The translations under genes were made by a program, and so were the position numbers. 64,000 nt of DNA. Origin: Brachypterus glaber (taxonomy: Eukaryota > Arthropoda > Insecta > Coleoptera > Kateretidae). Of this stretch, positions 10,862 through 21,639 are shown piece by piece. The DNA is taken from assembly GCA_958510825.1 (NCBI GenBank), contig OY294048.1:9193589-9257588 (forward strand), written 5' to 3'. The notes under the pieces are model-generated. The model worked only from the letters and a program-made list of their open reading frames with translations, ran no database searches and was not told where the DNA came from. Numbering within the stretch: the first letter of the stretch is position 1; each line of letters starts with the position of its first letter.

Positions 10862-11879
10862 TATTAATTTATTTTGAAATTTATAATACACACACACATT
10901 TTATTTTAGTTATTTTGCAATAACTTTGTTTTACAGATAATATTACTATAATAATATATTACACTAGGCAACACGGTTTCTTGAACCGATTGGAGTCATA
11001 TGTTAAAAAATCATTATTTTATCCCTCTTTTGTTCTAAAATCATGGGAGATAAAAATATTCCAAGGAAACATTTAGATTCGGCGACTCAATATTAGTTAA
11101 AAAGTACCCAACTTAAAACATGGAAACTTTAAATTCATAGGTAGAGATAGGGATATTATGAAAAAAAAATAAAAAAAAATGGATAATGTGACAAAACTAA
11201 GGGGACAAGCTTATCGCCACGTACTAATGCTAAAAATTGTCAACAATTATAACTAGGGGGTCAAAAATGAACTAAAAAAATGTTACGTAATATGGTTCTT
11301 ATGTAATAAAGTAACATTTTTATGATGTAGAACCATTCAAAAAACTAAAAACTGTACTAAAATTTAAAAAATAAGACGTGCTGGATTTTTTTTAAGGTCA
11401 AATTTGGATTCTGCGCCTTTAAATTGATAAGAAAAATATATTTTTTGGGCTCGGGAAATAAGTTTACACTGTGTACTTTAATTTTGTTTCTTTTTCATTT
11501 ATTTACTTTTTACGAACAAACTAAGCAAAATAAAAAAATATTTGTATAACTATTTTTGTAGAGAATTTTATAACCTACAAATTAAGTCTCATAAAATTTT
11601 TATACAGATTTGATAGTTTTGCCACAAAAGAACAATTAAGTAAACTCTGCACTTTCATTTTAAGCTTTTTATTTTTTTTTTCGCGTACTTACTCTGACAG
11701 TAGGTATATATATATTTGAGTTCCTCGTATTTTTCTAAGGTCAGATTCGGTTTCTACGCCCTCGAATTAGTAAGAAAAATTTCCTTTCCGATCGGGGCAA
11801 AAAAAAGTTGAGATTTGTTGCCTAGTGTTATTAAATAAAATGTGATGTATTATAAATTTCGAAATAAATTAATAATAAT
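10862..11879. mobile_element. 1.0 kb element with inverted ends
   Basis: The left end (ATTTATTTTGAAATTTATAA, then ACACTAGGCAACA at 10962) is matched in reverse at 11790-11879 (TTGTTGCCTAGTGTT, then TTATAAATTTCGAAATAAAT). The interior contains two diverged direct repeats at 11376-11460 and 11715-11805 (AAGGTCAAATTTGGATTCTG versus AAGGTCAGATTCGGTTTCTA). No coding frame. Confidence 0.5.
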
Positions 11880-12037
11880 AATTAATATTATTTTATCTTT
11901 TACTATTTTACTGTAGTTAGCGCCTTCATCCACTGAGATATTCATATCTCAAAAAAATGTACTGGTCGAGCAAAATGGCAAGAATGACCATAGCACCATG
12001 GAAACATTAAATTAGTAGGTCAATTTGCGATAACGAA

Positions 12038-12172
12038 ACGTTTAAGTATTACGTAACGCTCCTAGCTAGGGGAGGGGTCATTCTGGAGTGTTAGGCCCAT
12101 GTTAATGGTATAGCGTTACAGGGGGGGGGGTCCAAAATGATCAAAATTTGAGTTACGTAATACTTGAACGTT
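12038..12172. mobile_element. Short foldback around poly-G
   Basis: AACGTTTAAGTATTACGTAA pairs with TTACGTAATACTTGAACGTT across about 90 bases that include GGTCATTCTGG/CCAAAATGATC and a run of G at 12120-12130. Confidence 0.6.
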
Positions 12173-12179
12173 CCCAAGG

Positions 12180-12800
12180 GGGTGGGGTGGTTTGGACTTA
12201 TCCTGTCATCACGCTATTTTAACGTAATTTAATATAAAAAAAAGATATACAAATATTAGTCAATCAATATCTACCACACATTTTAAATTAATTATTTATT
12301 AAATATTAATATTTAATAATTATTAAAATATTAAATGCAGAATAAAAATTATCTGTAATTATTACCCAAAACATTATTACCAAAGTGAAAATATACAACG
12401 ATCTAACTGTATACAATCAAGCATTTAAGAAGTAATTTTGACTTAAAAATCTCGGATATCTCACGATTAAAATGCTACAATTATTTTTATACCAAGTAGA
12501 ATTATTGTTATTATTAAATAATTATAATTACATAAAAATTAAACACTATTAGACAAGAAAATAAAACAAAAACTGCATGACCGAAGTTTTATAACAGTTA
12601 CCGTCTATGTAAAGTATATACTAGTAAATCTAGCACGTGGGAATGTACAGTAGCATGATACTTAATTACACTAGGTTACGAAGTCCAAAAATATTTTTTC
12701 TTCAAGCGAACTGAACACATTAGTTAGAAGTGATCTATTTTTTTACAGTAAAAAAATGAGTTTATTGCTGTACGTCGTAAAAAAAAAGTTAGCAAAACCA
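12180..12800. other. AT-rich DNA, nothing assigned
   Basis: No gene or repeat could be supported over this stretch. Confidence 0.4.
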
Positions 12801-12921
12801 CCACTGGCGGCAGCACTCTTTGACTTTGATGACAGCCATACTTCAAACTTGTTTGTTTATTATGTAAAAAGGTGGTTGACTCGAAATTCTGTGCAAAAAT
12901 CTTGTGTAAAATTGATTAAAA

Positions 12922-13047
12922 ATGATTGAAGAATATATGGTTTATACACCTACAAATCTCTCCGAAATTGCAAATGCTACATTAGACAAGTTACCATCAA
13001 AATCGCGAAAAGTGTACGATTTAGCCTACGAAAAAAAAATTAAATGA
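12922..13047 (+). pseudogene. N-terminal remnant resembling Crypton-like tyrosine-recombinase transposon protein
   Basis: An ATG opens 41 codons ending at TGA. The last third reads LPSKSRKVYDLAYEKK (residues 24-39). From family knowledge, insect proteins with a phage-integrase-like tyrosine recombinase domain often begin with an LPxKSRxxYxxAYExF segment at the start of their N-terminal helical domain, which this resembles. The frame then fails at a run of nine A (13031-13039), exactly where the family would continue. I infer a decayed element truncated by frameshift. The minus-strand ORF at 56459-56644 carries a related LPEKS motif. The assignment rests on recall of a short motif, so chance cannot be excluded. 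Confidence 0.4.
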
Positions 13048-13189
13048 GCTAAGGAAAGTTTAAGTTTATTTCGAAAGGATTTTATTGGCCTATTTTAATA
13101 TAAAAAAAAACATACTTTATTACTGAATAAATTAAATTCAAAAATTATTATTTAAAAAAAAATATATATAGGATGCTTGAAGAAAAAAT

Positions 13190-13285
13190 AGTATGTTTCA
13201 CTTAGAGGAAAAGTGCTTTTTTTAGTCGTCTGTAGTTTCTACAGACTAGTAAAAAAAAGCTTCAGTTTTCCTCTTAGTCAAAAAA
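13190..13285. repeat. Inverted repeat hairpin
   Basis: GAGGAAAAGTGC at the left and the reverse-related CAGTTTTCCTC at the right bracket an inner CTGTAGTTTCTACAG hairpin. It is a small foldback without coding content. Confidence 0.5.
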
Positions 13286-13438
13286 TATCAAAAATTAAAG
13301 TTTGTCGGGCAAAAAGATTTGATATTCAAACCAAGCACTTCTACTTGATTTAAGTTTTAACCTTAGTCTAAGTAAGATATAATTCGTATTTTAATACCTA
13401 TTTAACTTTAAAGAGGCAAAGCATTTGCTCAAGTTCAA

Positions 13439-13787
13439 GTACATAACATACTCGCGCATATGTGATCCTGCATAAAGAAGCCCAATTAGTGTGTCAAATT
13501 TCCGTGTTTCTTTTTTTGTGTCAGATTCTTATGTAGAAGTTTTTTATAGAACACTGATAAAAATATATGTAAGGATATTTCCAACGTTATGTTATGTTAG
13601 TTTTCCAGAAAAGTACATAACATACTCGCGAATATGTGACCCTGCATAAAGAAACCCAGTTAGTATGTCAAATTTACGTATTTCTTTTTTTTGTCAGATT
13701 CTTATGTAGAAGTTTGTTACAGAACACTGACAAAAATATATGTAAGGATATTTCCAACGTTATGTTATGTGAGTTTTCCAGAACATA
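13439..13787 (+). repeat. Tandem duplication, 174-base unit x2
   Basis: GTACATAACATACTCGCG begins both units (13439 and 13613). They agree over nearly the whole unit with scattered substitutions, including TTCTTATGTAGAAGTTT and GGATATTTCCAACGTTATG. Non-coding. Confidence 0.9.
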
Positions 13788-13890
13788 TTCTGTATAATTT
13801 CATAATAAGTTATGTGAAATAAAATTTTGCGGAACATATTCTGTAAAAAATTATGTGAAATAAAATTTTACAGAACATATTCTGTAAAAA
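13788..13890 (+). repeat. Short repeat, ~43-base unit x3
   Basis: GGAACATATTCTGTA, CAGAACATATTCTGTA and GTTATGTGAAATAAAATTTT recur three times right after the 174-base duplication. Confidence 0.75.
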
Positions 13891-13899
13891 TCACATAAC

Positions 13900-14800
13900 T
13901 TAACTTTGGCAATATTCTTACCTACGTTATGTTATATGAAAATACTTAATATATTAAGTGAAACTTAAAAATTACATATTAAATTGTATGAAAATACATA
14001 ATATATGTAAATTTTAAAAATATAGCAATAAGTTAGTGAAATATTACATAACTTATTTCGTGATTGTGTGACTTTTATCTGTGAATCCGAAAAAAAAAAA
14101 TTTTTAAATTTTACTTTTGAGCCACTTGATCTGAATACTACCTACTTGATTTTAGGGCATTTCCCTGGCGCTTCCGGCAGTGTTGACTGTACGATGGTTA
14201 TGGATTTGGCTGTAATATGGTTTACGCCCATCTATGACACAAGAAAATATCCTCCAGAGGATTTTCTTCCAAAAGCGCATACTTTGTGGGATACGACTTT
14301 TTTAGTTTTTTCAATTTTGAATCGAAAATCTATAAAAGTTGATTTTGAATTTTAATCAAATCCAATAACTCAAAAACAATTTAAAATATTTATAAACGGT
14401 TTTTACCAGTTGAAAAGACACCTTTTTCTGCATATAAAACCAATTTTTCAAATTCGATTGTCTTTTGTTTTTTGAGATATTTAACGAAAGCTAAAACTTA
14501 AATTTCCTCAAAAACCCCATCCCCATTTTTTTTTCAAAATTCAAGAAATTTTATTTGATTCCTTTAGCTCCATTATATCCACGTATGGATATTTTTAGGT
14601 ATAGCAAAATTTACAACAATATCCACAGTTGGATATTCGTATAAGAGATTTTCCATAATTTTTTTTATCTGGTATAAGGCCCTGAAACACTGGCTGGAGA
14701 GAAAGGGATTAATGTATCTATTTTAACACCTATTTTAACACCCTTAATTTACTTTTTTCACTTTTTTGTTTAGCTATTATTTATATGCAATAATATACCG
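13900..14800. other. Unassigned, includes a 95-codon non-ATG frame
   Basis: The frame at 14068-14355 starts at GTG and shows no recognisable domain. The middle contains a small ATATCCAC/GTGGATAT-like inverted pair (14575-14655). Nothing supports a gene. Confidence 0.3.
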
Positions 14801-15128
14801 ATAATAGTTATTTATGGTACTAGTGGGTAAAGTAAGATATTGCCCATGAGAAAATTAACCTGCGAGGCGTCAGCCAAGCAGGTTAATTTTCGAGAGCGCA
14901 ATATCGGTTTACCCATGAGTGCCATACAAGGTTTTATCCAATAAATAGCTTAGGAATTTATATTTTTATTAAAAATTTTAATGACATTTACAAGAAAATA
15001 ATTTGACAAGTGGGTAAAATAAATAATTATCCACTCAATAAAGTAAAAGCCACGCGGGGGTTATTATTGAGTTTATCTATATAAAATAAAGCTGGTAATT
15101 GTCTTATTATCTGTATGTATTGGATAAA
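14801..15128 (+). mobile_element. Hairpin MITE (TTTATCCAATA family), copy 2
   Basis: Near full-length. The 5' hairpin pairs GATATTGCCCATGAG with the GGGCAATATC side and has a GC-rich tip (AACCTGC...GCAGGTT around GAGGCGTCAGCCAA). It is followed by the TTTATCCAATA...TATTGGATAAA body. One short deletion (GACAGTTGA) distinguishes it from the 36 kb and 60 kb copies. Confidence 0.85.
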
Positions 15129-15710
15129 GCATATTTTCACCATTTTTTTTTACGATTTATCGTGGTGTGCTTTGAAATATCCTACTGTCAGCATTGCCTG
15201 AATCGCCAGGAAAATGCCCTTTATTAATCAAGAAGTATTTAGTAATAAAATCTCAATTTCGAGAAAAATTGGAGTCAATGCGGACAAAGCCGTCGCGTCG
15301 CTTTAATTTATTCCCCGGCAGTCTACCTTTGATATTGAGATATTGATAAGTTAAATGATAGCGATTAAGGTTACCGCTTACATAACGTCGAATAACGTAT
15401 TTTCGCACATAATCAAGCCAGTGTCACATATTTATCATTTCACTTTTTATTTACCGCGGTCTTGTATTTAAATAAATTTTAAATAAAAAACGGGATTGTT
15501 TATGTCCCATTATATAAGAGACATGATAATTTTAAAGTCGTCAACCTGTCCTAGCGATTAAGTTGTATTTAAAACATATAATTTACTATGACCTCTTTTT
15601 CATCTCCGTATGGCAACTTTATTTGTTTGCTAAAACTGTTTTTTTTTTATTACTACCTACCAGAAATAATTAAAGGTCAATAGGCATTCTATAATATTCT
15701 TATTATGTTA
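15129..15710. other. Unassigned DNA
   Basis: No recognisable gene or repeat. Composition is slightly less AT-rich around 15290-15400. Confidence 0.35.
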
Positions 15711-15717
15711 TTAATTT

Positions 15718-15785
15718 TTTCTATTTTGCGACTCTTATAAGCTCATAATCACACGCATTTTGCGTGTTCTTATAGGCCCCTATTA
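15718..15785 (+). repeat. Dispersed 68-base repeat
   Basis: TTTTGCGACTCTTATAAGCT and ATCACACGCATTTTGCG followed by TATAGGCC recur at 61790-61853 on the same strand. Confidence 0.7.
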
Positions 15786-15794
15786 TACACAATA

Positions 15795-16886
15795 CAGGGT
15801 GTATTTGAAATAGCGTAGGAAATTTTAACAGGTGATTCTACATGATAAAATATGACAAAAAGTTCCTATAAACATATGTCTAAAAATGCGTCATAAGGGA
15901 GCTACGCCCCTTTAAAATTGGCTAAAAAAATCGGTTTTTATTTAATAACTCAGGAACCCTTTGAGATATGTTAACGAGGTTTTGCACGTGAATTAATCCT
16001 AATAAGGCCCATCTTTGTATGTCATTTTCACGTACTTATTTAAACCAGGGGTGTGCGAAACGGCGGGGCCTTATCAGTTTTTTGTCCCAAACTTTTTTCT
16101 GTGTAACTTTTTTGCAATTTTATTTTTGAAATATGATTCCTCAGGTAAAAAAATACATAAAAAAGGTACTCTTGTAGTAATACTGTAGGATTAACCGTTT
16201 TCGAGAAAAGTTCATTTGAAGGTGAAATTTCACAGTTCGAGGACGAAAAATTAAATACTAAAATGTCAAAAACCAAAATTTTAATGATGCAATGTTATTC
16301 TACATCAAAAACTAAGAAAAAAAGTTTCCATACATGTAGGTCGAAAAAACGCTTTTAAAGCTACCATAGCCCTTTAAAAATGGTGCATATTTAGGAGACC
16401 ATAGCTCCATTAGGATTGATTTTTGGAAGTACCTGTATATGAGGTTTTTTTCTTAGTTTTTAATGTACATTCGCCCTGCATCATTAAAATTTTCGTTTTC
16501 AACATTTTAGTATTTAATTTTTCGTCCTCGAACCGTGTAATATCACCTTCAAATGAATTTTTCTCGAAAACGGTTAATCCTACAGTATTACAAAAAGAGT
16601 ACCTTTTTTATGTATTTTGACCTGAGGAATCATATTTCAAAAATAAAATTGCAAAAAAGTTACACAGAAAAAAGTTTGGGACAAAAAACTGATAAGCCCC
16701 CCCCCCCCCCCCCCGTTTCGCACACCCCTGGTTTAAATAAGTACGTGAAAATGACATACAAAGATGGGCCTTATTAATTCACCTCGTTAACATATCTCAA
16801 AGGGTTCCTGAGTTATTAAATAAAAACCGATTTTTTTAGCCACTTTCAAAGGGGCGTAGCTCCCTTATGACGCATTTTTAGATATA
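15795..16886. mobile_element. Large foldback element (CAGGGTG family), copy 1, 3' end lost
   Basis: Starts CAGGGTGTATTTGAAATAG after a TA. The left half is mirrored by the right half (for example GAGCTACGCCCCTTT at 15900 against AAAGGGGCGTAGCTC at 16850). Arms are about 530 bases, centred near 16340. The right arm stops about 80 bases short of the expected terminus. A run of about 18 C lies at 16696. It is about 1.5 kb from a second copy of the same design. Open frames in the arms are mirror-image artefacts. Confidence 0.9.
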
Positions 16887-16975
16887 TTATGCTTGTTTAC
16901 ATGTAATCCAAGCAAGGAAATATTTGGGCTTGAAAACAACCTTTTATATCATACCCACAGAATTTATATTACCTA

Positions 16976-17369
16976 CACGGAAAAAAAAATATAGCTAGGA
17001 GCGCTATAACACACATACCAAGCAAATTATAATCGCTTATTATGGCAGTCAGTGTAAAAATTTATATGAAATACTTTAGTTGTTTAGTGAATAATAAAAT
17101 ATAACAAATAGTATGGCATTTATAGCTTAAATAGATTTAATTATTGTCCGTGCTAATAACTTTTATAATATAATAAAATTTCTGTAAATTTATAATAGTG
17201 CCTGTAATAAATATAATAGTGTCTGTAATATATATAATCGTTTCCAATTTATTTTTAACATTATTAGTTATTGTGTCCCTTATAATCTATAGCTTAAATC
17301 ACTATAATTTGCCACTGTTACCAAGTATCTTGTAATGTATAGCGCAGAGCCCACTAATTTCTTTCCGTG
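16976..17369 (+). mobile_element. TA-flanked MITE (CACGGAAA family), copy 1
   Basis: 394-base element with ends CACGGAAAAAAAAA and TTTCTTTCCGTG. A secondary inverted pair, AGCGCTATAA and TTATAATGTATAGCGC-like, sits near the ends. TA is on each side (16974-16975, 17370-17371). A second copy with an extra 30-base segment lies at 23713-24136. No coding capacity. Confidence 0.9.
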
Positions 17370-17582
17370 TACCTTTTGGGATTTTTATGTAATTATTTAT
17401 CTTAGTTTCAAAGCTTTTATAGTCCGTCCAATTATGCAAGATAGTAGTTTCAAATTCCCGCGATTTTTAAGCTACATCATTGGTTAAAAACTCGTACCTT
17501 TTAATATATTAAATATTTTTTGTCTATGACAATGATTGACGGTCGTTAAAGCTAATAAAAAAAGAGAAAGTTACATAAAAAA

Positions 17583-18190
17583 ATGGTTATACTTAATGTT
17601 GTTTTGTATGGTATTAAAAAAGGTACTTTTTTGGTTTATTCTTCATACACTCATACTAAATTAGTATATTCTACATATTGTACAAACGTAAATTATATTA
17701 AACACAAGGAAAACGTCAAATTTTTAGGTTACAATTACAACTTAAAGCCTATCCAGAGGCTTGCATAACAACCATTACAAGATACATGACGACACATCAA
17801 GCCAATCCTGGCATCGCATTCTTATGTACTATGCTTGTTAGCGAGTCTTTGGATAGGCCCTTTCCAGGAAAACAGTACCGTCAAATTTTTGATACACTAC
17901 GATTTATGCATAATTATGCTATTTATGCGCTCTGTGGTGTAAAACGGGCCGCGTCCCTTACTATCTTGCGTAACTGGACGGAGTATAGTAAAGTTGTAAA
18001 CAAATACTTGGAGGTTCCGTTTCGAGCTGATATTAATTATTTTAACCCTTTCGATACCCTCGAGCAATATCGTCATAATGTTGGCTAAATTAATACATTG
18101 TTCAACGTGTATGGCGAGCACGATTATTATAAAAGATAATTTAGCAACTTTAGAGAATGATTCTAAATTAAAAATACAGGGTGATCAATA
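17583..18190 (+). pseudogene. Decayed, unidentified protein-coding region with two frame shifts
   Basis: Three open stretches follow each other on the plus strand: 17583-17768 (ATG, 61 codons), 17702-18088 in a different frame (128 codons if read from the preceding stop, first ATG at 17786), then 18078-18190 back in the first frame. GC content rises clearly here (27 of 60 bases in both the 17821 and 17941 lines, against roughly a quarter to a third nearby). The peptide composition is protein-like, with aromatic, arginine and lysine residues and few homopolymers. I do not recognise the family. The region is trapped between a TA-flanked MITE (ends 17369) and a second one (starts 18177) that overlaps its last codons. 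It could be a captured viral or cellular gene fragment or the coding part of an unknown transposon. Confidence 0.35.
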
Positions 18191-18315
18191 ACTGGCATGC
18201 CAAAATTGAAGACGTGATTCTTCAACGAAAAATATCAAAAAAAGCTCCTATAAAGGTTGGTCCGCAAATGAAGAGCACCTCTTAAATGTTGCCATGGCAG
18301 TTACTAATCACCCTG
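18177..18315. mobile_element. 139-base TA-flanked MITE (CAGGGTGAT ends)
   Basis: CAGGGTGATCAATAACTGGC at the left and the reversed counterpart CAGTTACTAATCACCCTG at the right. TA lies on both sides (18175-18176, 18316-18317). The right-hand TA is also the left flank of the next element, so the two are inserted back to back through a single TA. Confidence 0.85.
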
Positions 18316-18317
18316 TA

Positions 18318-19452
18318 CACGGTGTATTTGAAATAGGGTCGGAAATTTTAACAGATGGTTTTTCATCATAAAAAATTACAAAAAGTTCCTATAAACATAT
18401 GTCTAAAAATGCGTCATAAGGGAGCTACGCCCCTTTGAAAGTGCCTAAAAAAATCGGTTTTTATTTAATAACTCAGGAACCCTTTGAGATATATTAACGA
18501 GGTTTTGCACGTGAATTAATCCTAATAAGGCCCATCTTTGTATGTAATTTTCACGTACTTATTTAAACCAGGGGTGTGCGAAACGGGGGGGGGGGGGCTT
18601 ATCAGTTTTTTGTCCCAAACTTTTTTCTGTGTAACTTTTTTGCAATTTTATTTTTGAAATATGATTCCCCAGGTCAAAATACATAAAAAGGTACTCTTAT
18701 TGTAATACTGTAGGATTAATCGTTTTCGAGAAAAATTCATTTGAAGGTGAAATTCCACGGTTCGAGGACGAAAAATTAAATACTAAAATGTTGAAAACCA
18801 AAATTTTAATGATGCAGGGCGAATGTACATTAAAAACTAAGAAAAAAACCTCATATACAGGTACTTCTAAAAATGAATCCTAATGGAGCTATGGTCTCCT
18901 AAATATGGACCATTTTTAAAGGGCTATGGTAGCTTTAAAAGCGTTTTTTCGACCTACATGTATGGCAACTTTTTTCTTAGCTTGATGTAGAATAACATTG
19001 CATCATTAAAATTTTGGTCCTCAAACAGTGAAATTTCACCTTCAAATTAACTTTTCTCGAAAACGGTTAATCCTACAGTATTACAACAGGAGTACCTTTT
19101 TTATGTATTTTGACCTGAGGAATCATATTTTAAAAATAAAATTGCAAAAAACTTACACAGAAAAAAGTTTGGGACAAAAAACTGATAAGGACCCCCCTTT
19201 TCGCACACCCCTGGTTTAAATAAGTACGTGAAAATGACATACAAAGATGGGCCTTATTAGGATTAATTTACGTGCAAAACCTCGTTAACATATCTCAAAG
19301 GGTTCCTGAGTTATTAAATAAAAACCGATTTTTTTAGCCAATTTCAAAGGGGCGTAGCTCCCTTATGACGCATTTTTAGACATATGTTTATAGGAACTTT
19401 TTGTCATATTTTATCATGTTAAAATTTCCGACCCTATTTCAAATACACCCTG
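18318..19452. mobile_element. Large foldback element (CASGGTG family), complete copy 2
   Basis: 1135 bases beginning CACGGTGTATTTGAAATAGG and ending CCTATTTCAAATACACCCTG, flanked by TA on both sides. Arms of about 550 bases run almost to a common centre near 18885. They carry the same landmarks in mirror image: GAGCTACGCCCC, ACCAGGGGTGTGCGAAA and AAGTTTGGGACAAAAAAC. Runs of G/C at about 18584 and 19190. The near-lack of a spacer distinguishes it from ordinary TIR transposons. Confidence 0.95.
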
Positions 19453-19462
19453 TATATAATAT

Positions 19463-20440
19463 ACCGGGTGAGTTTCAATCCATGGATACCCCCTAAAACG
19501 AGATTGTTTGTAGTCCGATCAAAGCAAATTATTTGTAGCTTATATTTCTTAACAAGGACTACAAAATGGCATACAATTTTTTTTTGCACTTCCGGTTTCG
19601 CCGGAAACTAAGTTAAATTATTTTTTTAAATGACACCCCCTGTATATTTTTGCATTTTTGGATCCAGAAAAAAACTTAAATTAAAAAAAAAATCATTTAA
19701 AAACTTTTGATTTTTTGTAGTATGTTTTTTTATTTTTTTTTTATTATCATACAAGATTTATTTTTTTATAAATAAAATCAAATTTATTTGCTAAATGTGG
19801 GAAAATACAAATTTTATGTAAAAACCAATATTTGGTATTTTTTTTTGTAATTTAAATTTTTTAAAACAGGTTTTTCTTCATACCTTATTTTTTTCAAATG
19901 GGAACCCCCTTGGACGGTCTTAACTTTTTGGTGCACTATTCTAAGGGCTACAAAATGGCGTACTTTTTTTTCTTTTACTTACACTTTTGCCGGATTAGGC
20001 TTTTTGTCAAGAAATAAAAAATTAATTAATTTTTTTTTATATGTAAAATTCTTGAAAAACAAAAATAAAATAAATAAAAAAAATAAAATTTTTTCGTCTC
20101 AAAAATTTTTTTTATTATTGTTTCCTTTTTCGTAAAACGAAAAATAAATTAAAAAAATATCTTCTTGAATAAAATTGTTTTTACCCTATTTTAACCCCTT
20201 ACCCCAACCCGATTTTTACGAAAAACAATCCCAGCCTAGAACTTTGGACAATCAACCTGTGGTCCAAAAACAAAAGTCTTTAACCCGAAGCGTTCTTGAG
20301 TTATCGTGGTAACAAATTTTTTTGACGGAAATCATATTTTTTGGATATAAAACATTCAGAAATGTAAAAAAAGCAACAAAAATTTTTCTAAAATTTTTTT
20401 ACCAACGCAATACTTTCCTTGGGGAAAGTAAAAGAAGTAC
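19463..20440 (+). repeat. Mosaic of CCGGGTGAG-type and CTTTCCTTGGGGAAAG-type repeats
   Basis: After TA, CCGGGTGAGTTTCAATCC starts a stretch with ACTTCCGGTTTCGCCGGAAA and ACACCCCCTGTATATTT, also found in diverged form at 42105-42165 and 25115-25190. From 20215 it matches the 57285-57530 region (AACAATCCCAGCCTA, TCAACCTGTGG, TGGATATAAAAC) and ends CTTTCCTTGGGGAAAGTA, recurring at 49258. Boundaries between the parts are unclear. Confidence 0.55.
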
Positions 20441-20878
20441 AGAAGCAGGTATTTACAAATATGATTCAAGAGAAACTATAGTAAAATTAGTCCTTTAGGC
20501 TATTTTAAAAGTAAAATCAAAAGTATACGTTTATTAAAGCAATTTTTTACATTTTCTCTTCCAATTTTGTGGCATTTAATTCAATTTCCCAAAATAGTAA
20601 TTATATTTTAAATTGGAAAAGTTTTTGTTCATGATAAAAATAATTTTCTTACTTGATGTATGCAAGGCTGCACATTGTTTGAAGTTTGATTTAACAACTA
20701 GGGCATTCCATTAAAAACTGCCCAAAGGTGGTTTTATAATGTTAGGTAAAGTTCCCGAGTTTTATTTTATTCATCTTTGTATAAATTGAAATGAGCACTC
20801 ACTTATATTTAAATATAAGAAATTTCTTTTTACCGACTTAAGTATCTTAAAGATAAATTTATAAAAAATAATAGTATC
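20441..20878. other. AT-rich DNA, nothing assigned
   Basis: No gene or repeat was recognised. Confidence 0.4.
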
Positions 20879-21013
20879 ATAATATTTTTATTTCATCGCC
20901 CAAGAGTCAAACCAACCTTATTTTAAACGAAATATTAAAGAAAATCTTTTTAAACTTTAAGCGTTAAGTAATAATCAAATAACACCTTATGGTAAAATCG
21001 CAAAATTTATCAT
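20879..21013 (+). repeat. Dispersed repeat with inverted partner at 23191-23325
   Basis: TTTCATCGCCCAAGAGTC, AACCAACCTTATTTTA, AACTTTAAGCGTTAAGTAAT and TTATGGTAAAATC read in reverse at 23191-23325. The two lie 2.2 kb apart in opposite orientation. Confidence 0.8.
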
Positions 21014-21617
21014 TTTCTCGAAAGTTTTTAAATTTTATTTGTCAATAACTTTTTTCCCACCTTACTCGTTTAAATGGAATCATTAAAAAAAATCAAGAAA
21101 AAAGAAGTAAAAATGTAAATATTTAAAACCTAACATTAAGAAAAATTACCAAAATCAGGAACCGCACTAATCCACTGCACAGACCATCCAATGCGCTACT
21201 GCTTGATATGACAGTCACTACTTCAGTTACCACCCAAGAAATTTGCGTTATCCGAGTTTAATCAATCCACATTAAGCAGCTTCTGTATCCCTCGGAACCA
21301 AAACCCTCCCCGTGCGAGATTTCCAGAAAGAACACTTTTCCAGATATTGAATGATCTCAAAAACTAAAGACTGTTACTAATATTTTTATTTATTTTTACT
21401 AAATCCAATTTTTTTTTATATGCATTTTATTATTTATTTTTTGTTAAAATTGATTTATTTTAAATTTATTATGTTATATGGGCTGAAGGACTTCGGTCAA
21501 TGGCCTTTTGTATAGATTATGCAATAAACGACATTATTATTATTATTATTAAAACCTTGTCTCAACGCTAGAGTCGACGCGGCGCCTATGCGAGTACTGG
21601 AAATTCGCCGACTACTG
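21010..21617 (+). mobile_element. hAT-like MITE, 5'-truncated and split by a retroelement
   Basis: 21010-21131 matches the 3' half of the 2083 element, then resumes at 21551 through the terminus CGCCGACTACTG (21617). The interruption is the insertion at 21132-21550. Confidence 0.85.
21132..21550 (+). mobile_element. 5'-truncated retroelement insertion with (ATT)n tail and 7-base target duplication
   Basis: 419 bases inserted into the hAT-like MITE. AAAACCT stands on both sides (21125-21131 and 21551-21557), and uninterrupted copies of the host MITE have the motif once. It ends GCAATAAACGAC then ATT repeats (21533-21550). Target-primed insertion with a simple-repeat tail fits a LINE or LINE-mobilised SINE. 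No coding sequence remains. Confidence 0.85.
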
Positions 21618-21639
21618 GATATGACTTACAGTCAAATCT

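Noticed and set aside
14068..14355. 95-codon frame
   Set aside because: No ATG at the start, no recognised motif and no splice or promoter context.
16040..16777. Several open frames giving similar peptides in the foldback arms (also 19028-19219)
   Set aside because: They come from mirrored arms of the same non-coding foldback and lack any conserved protein motif.
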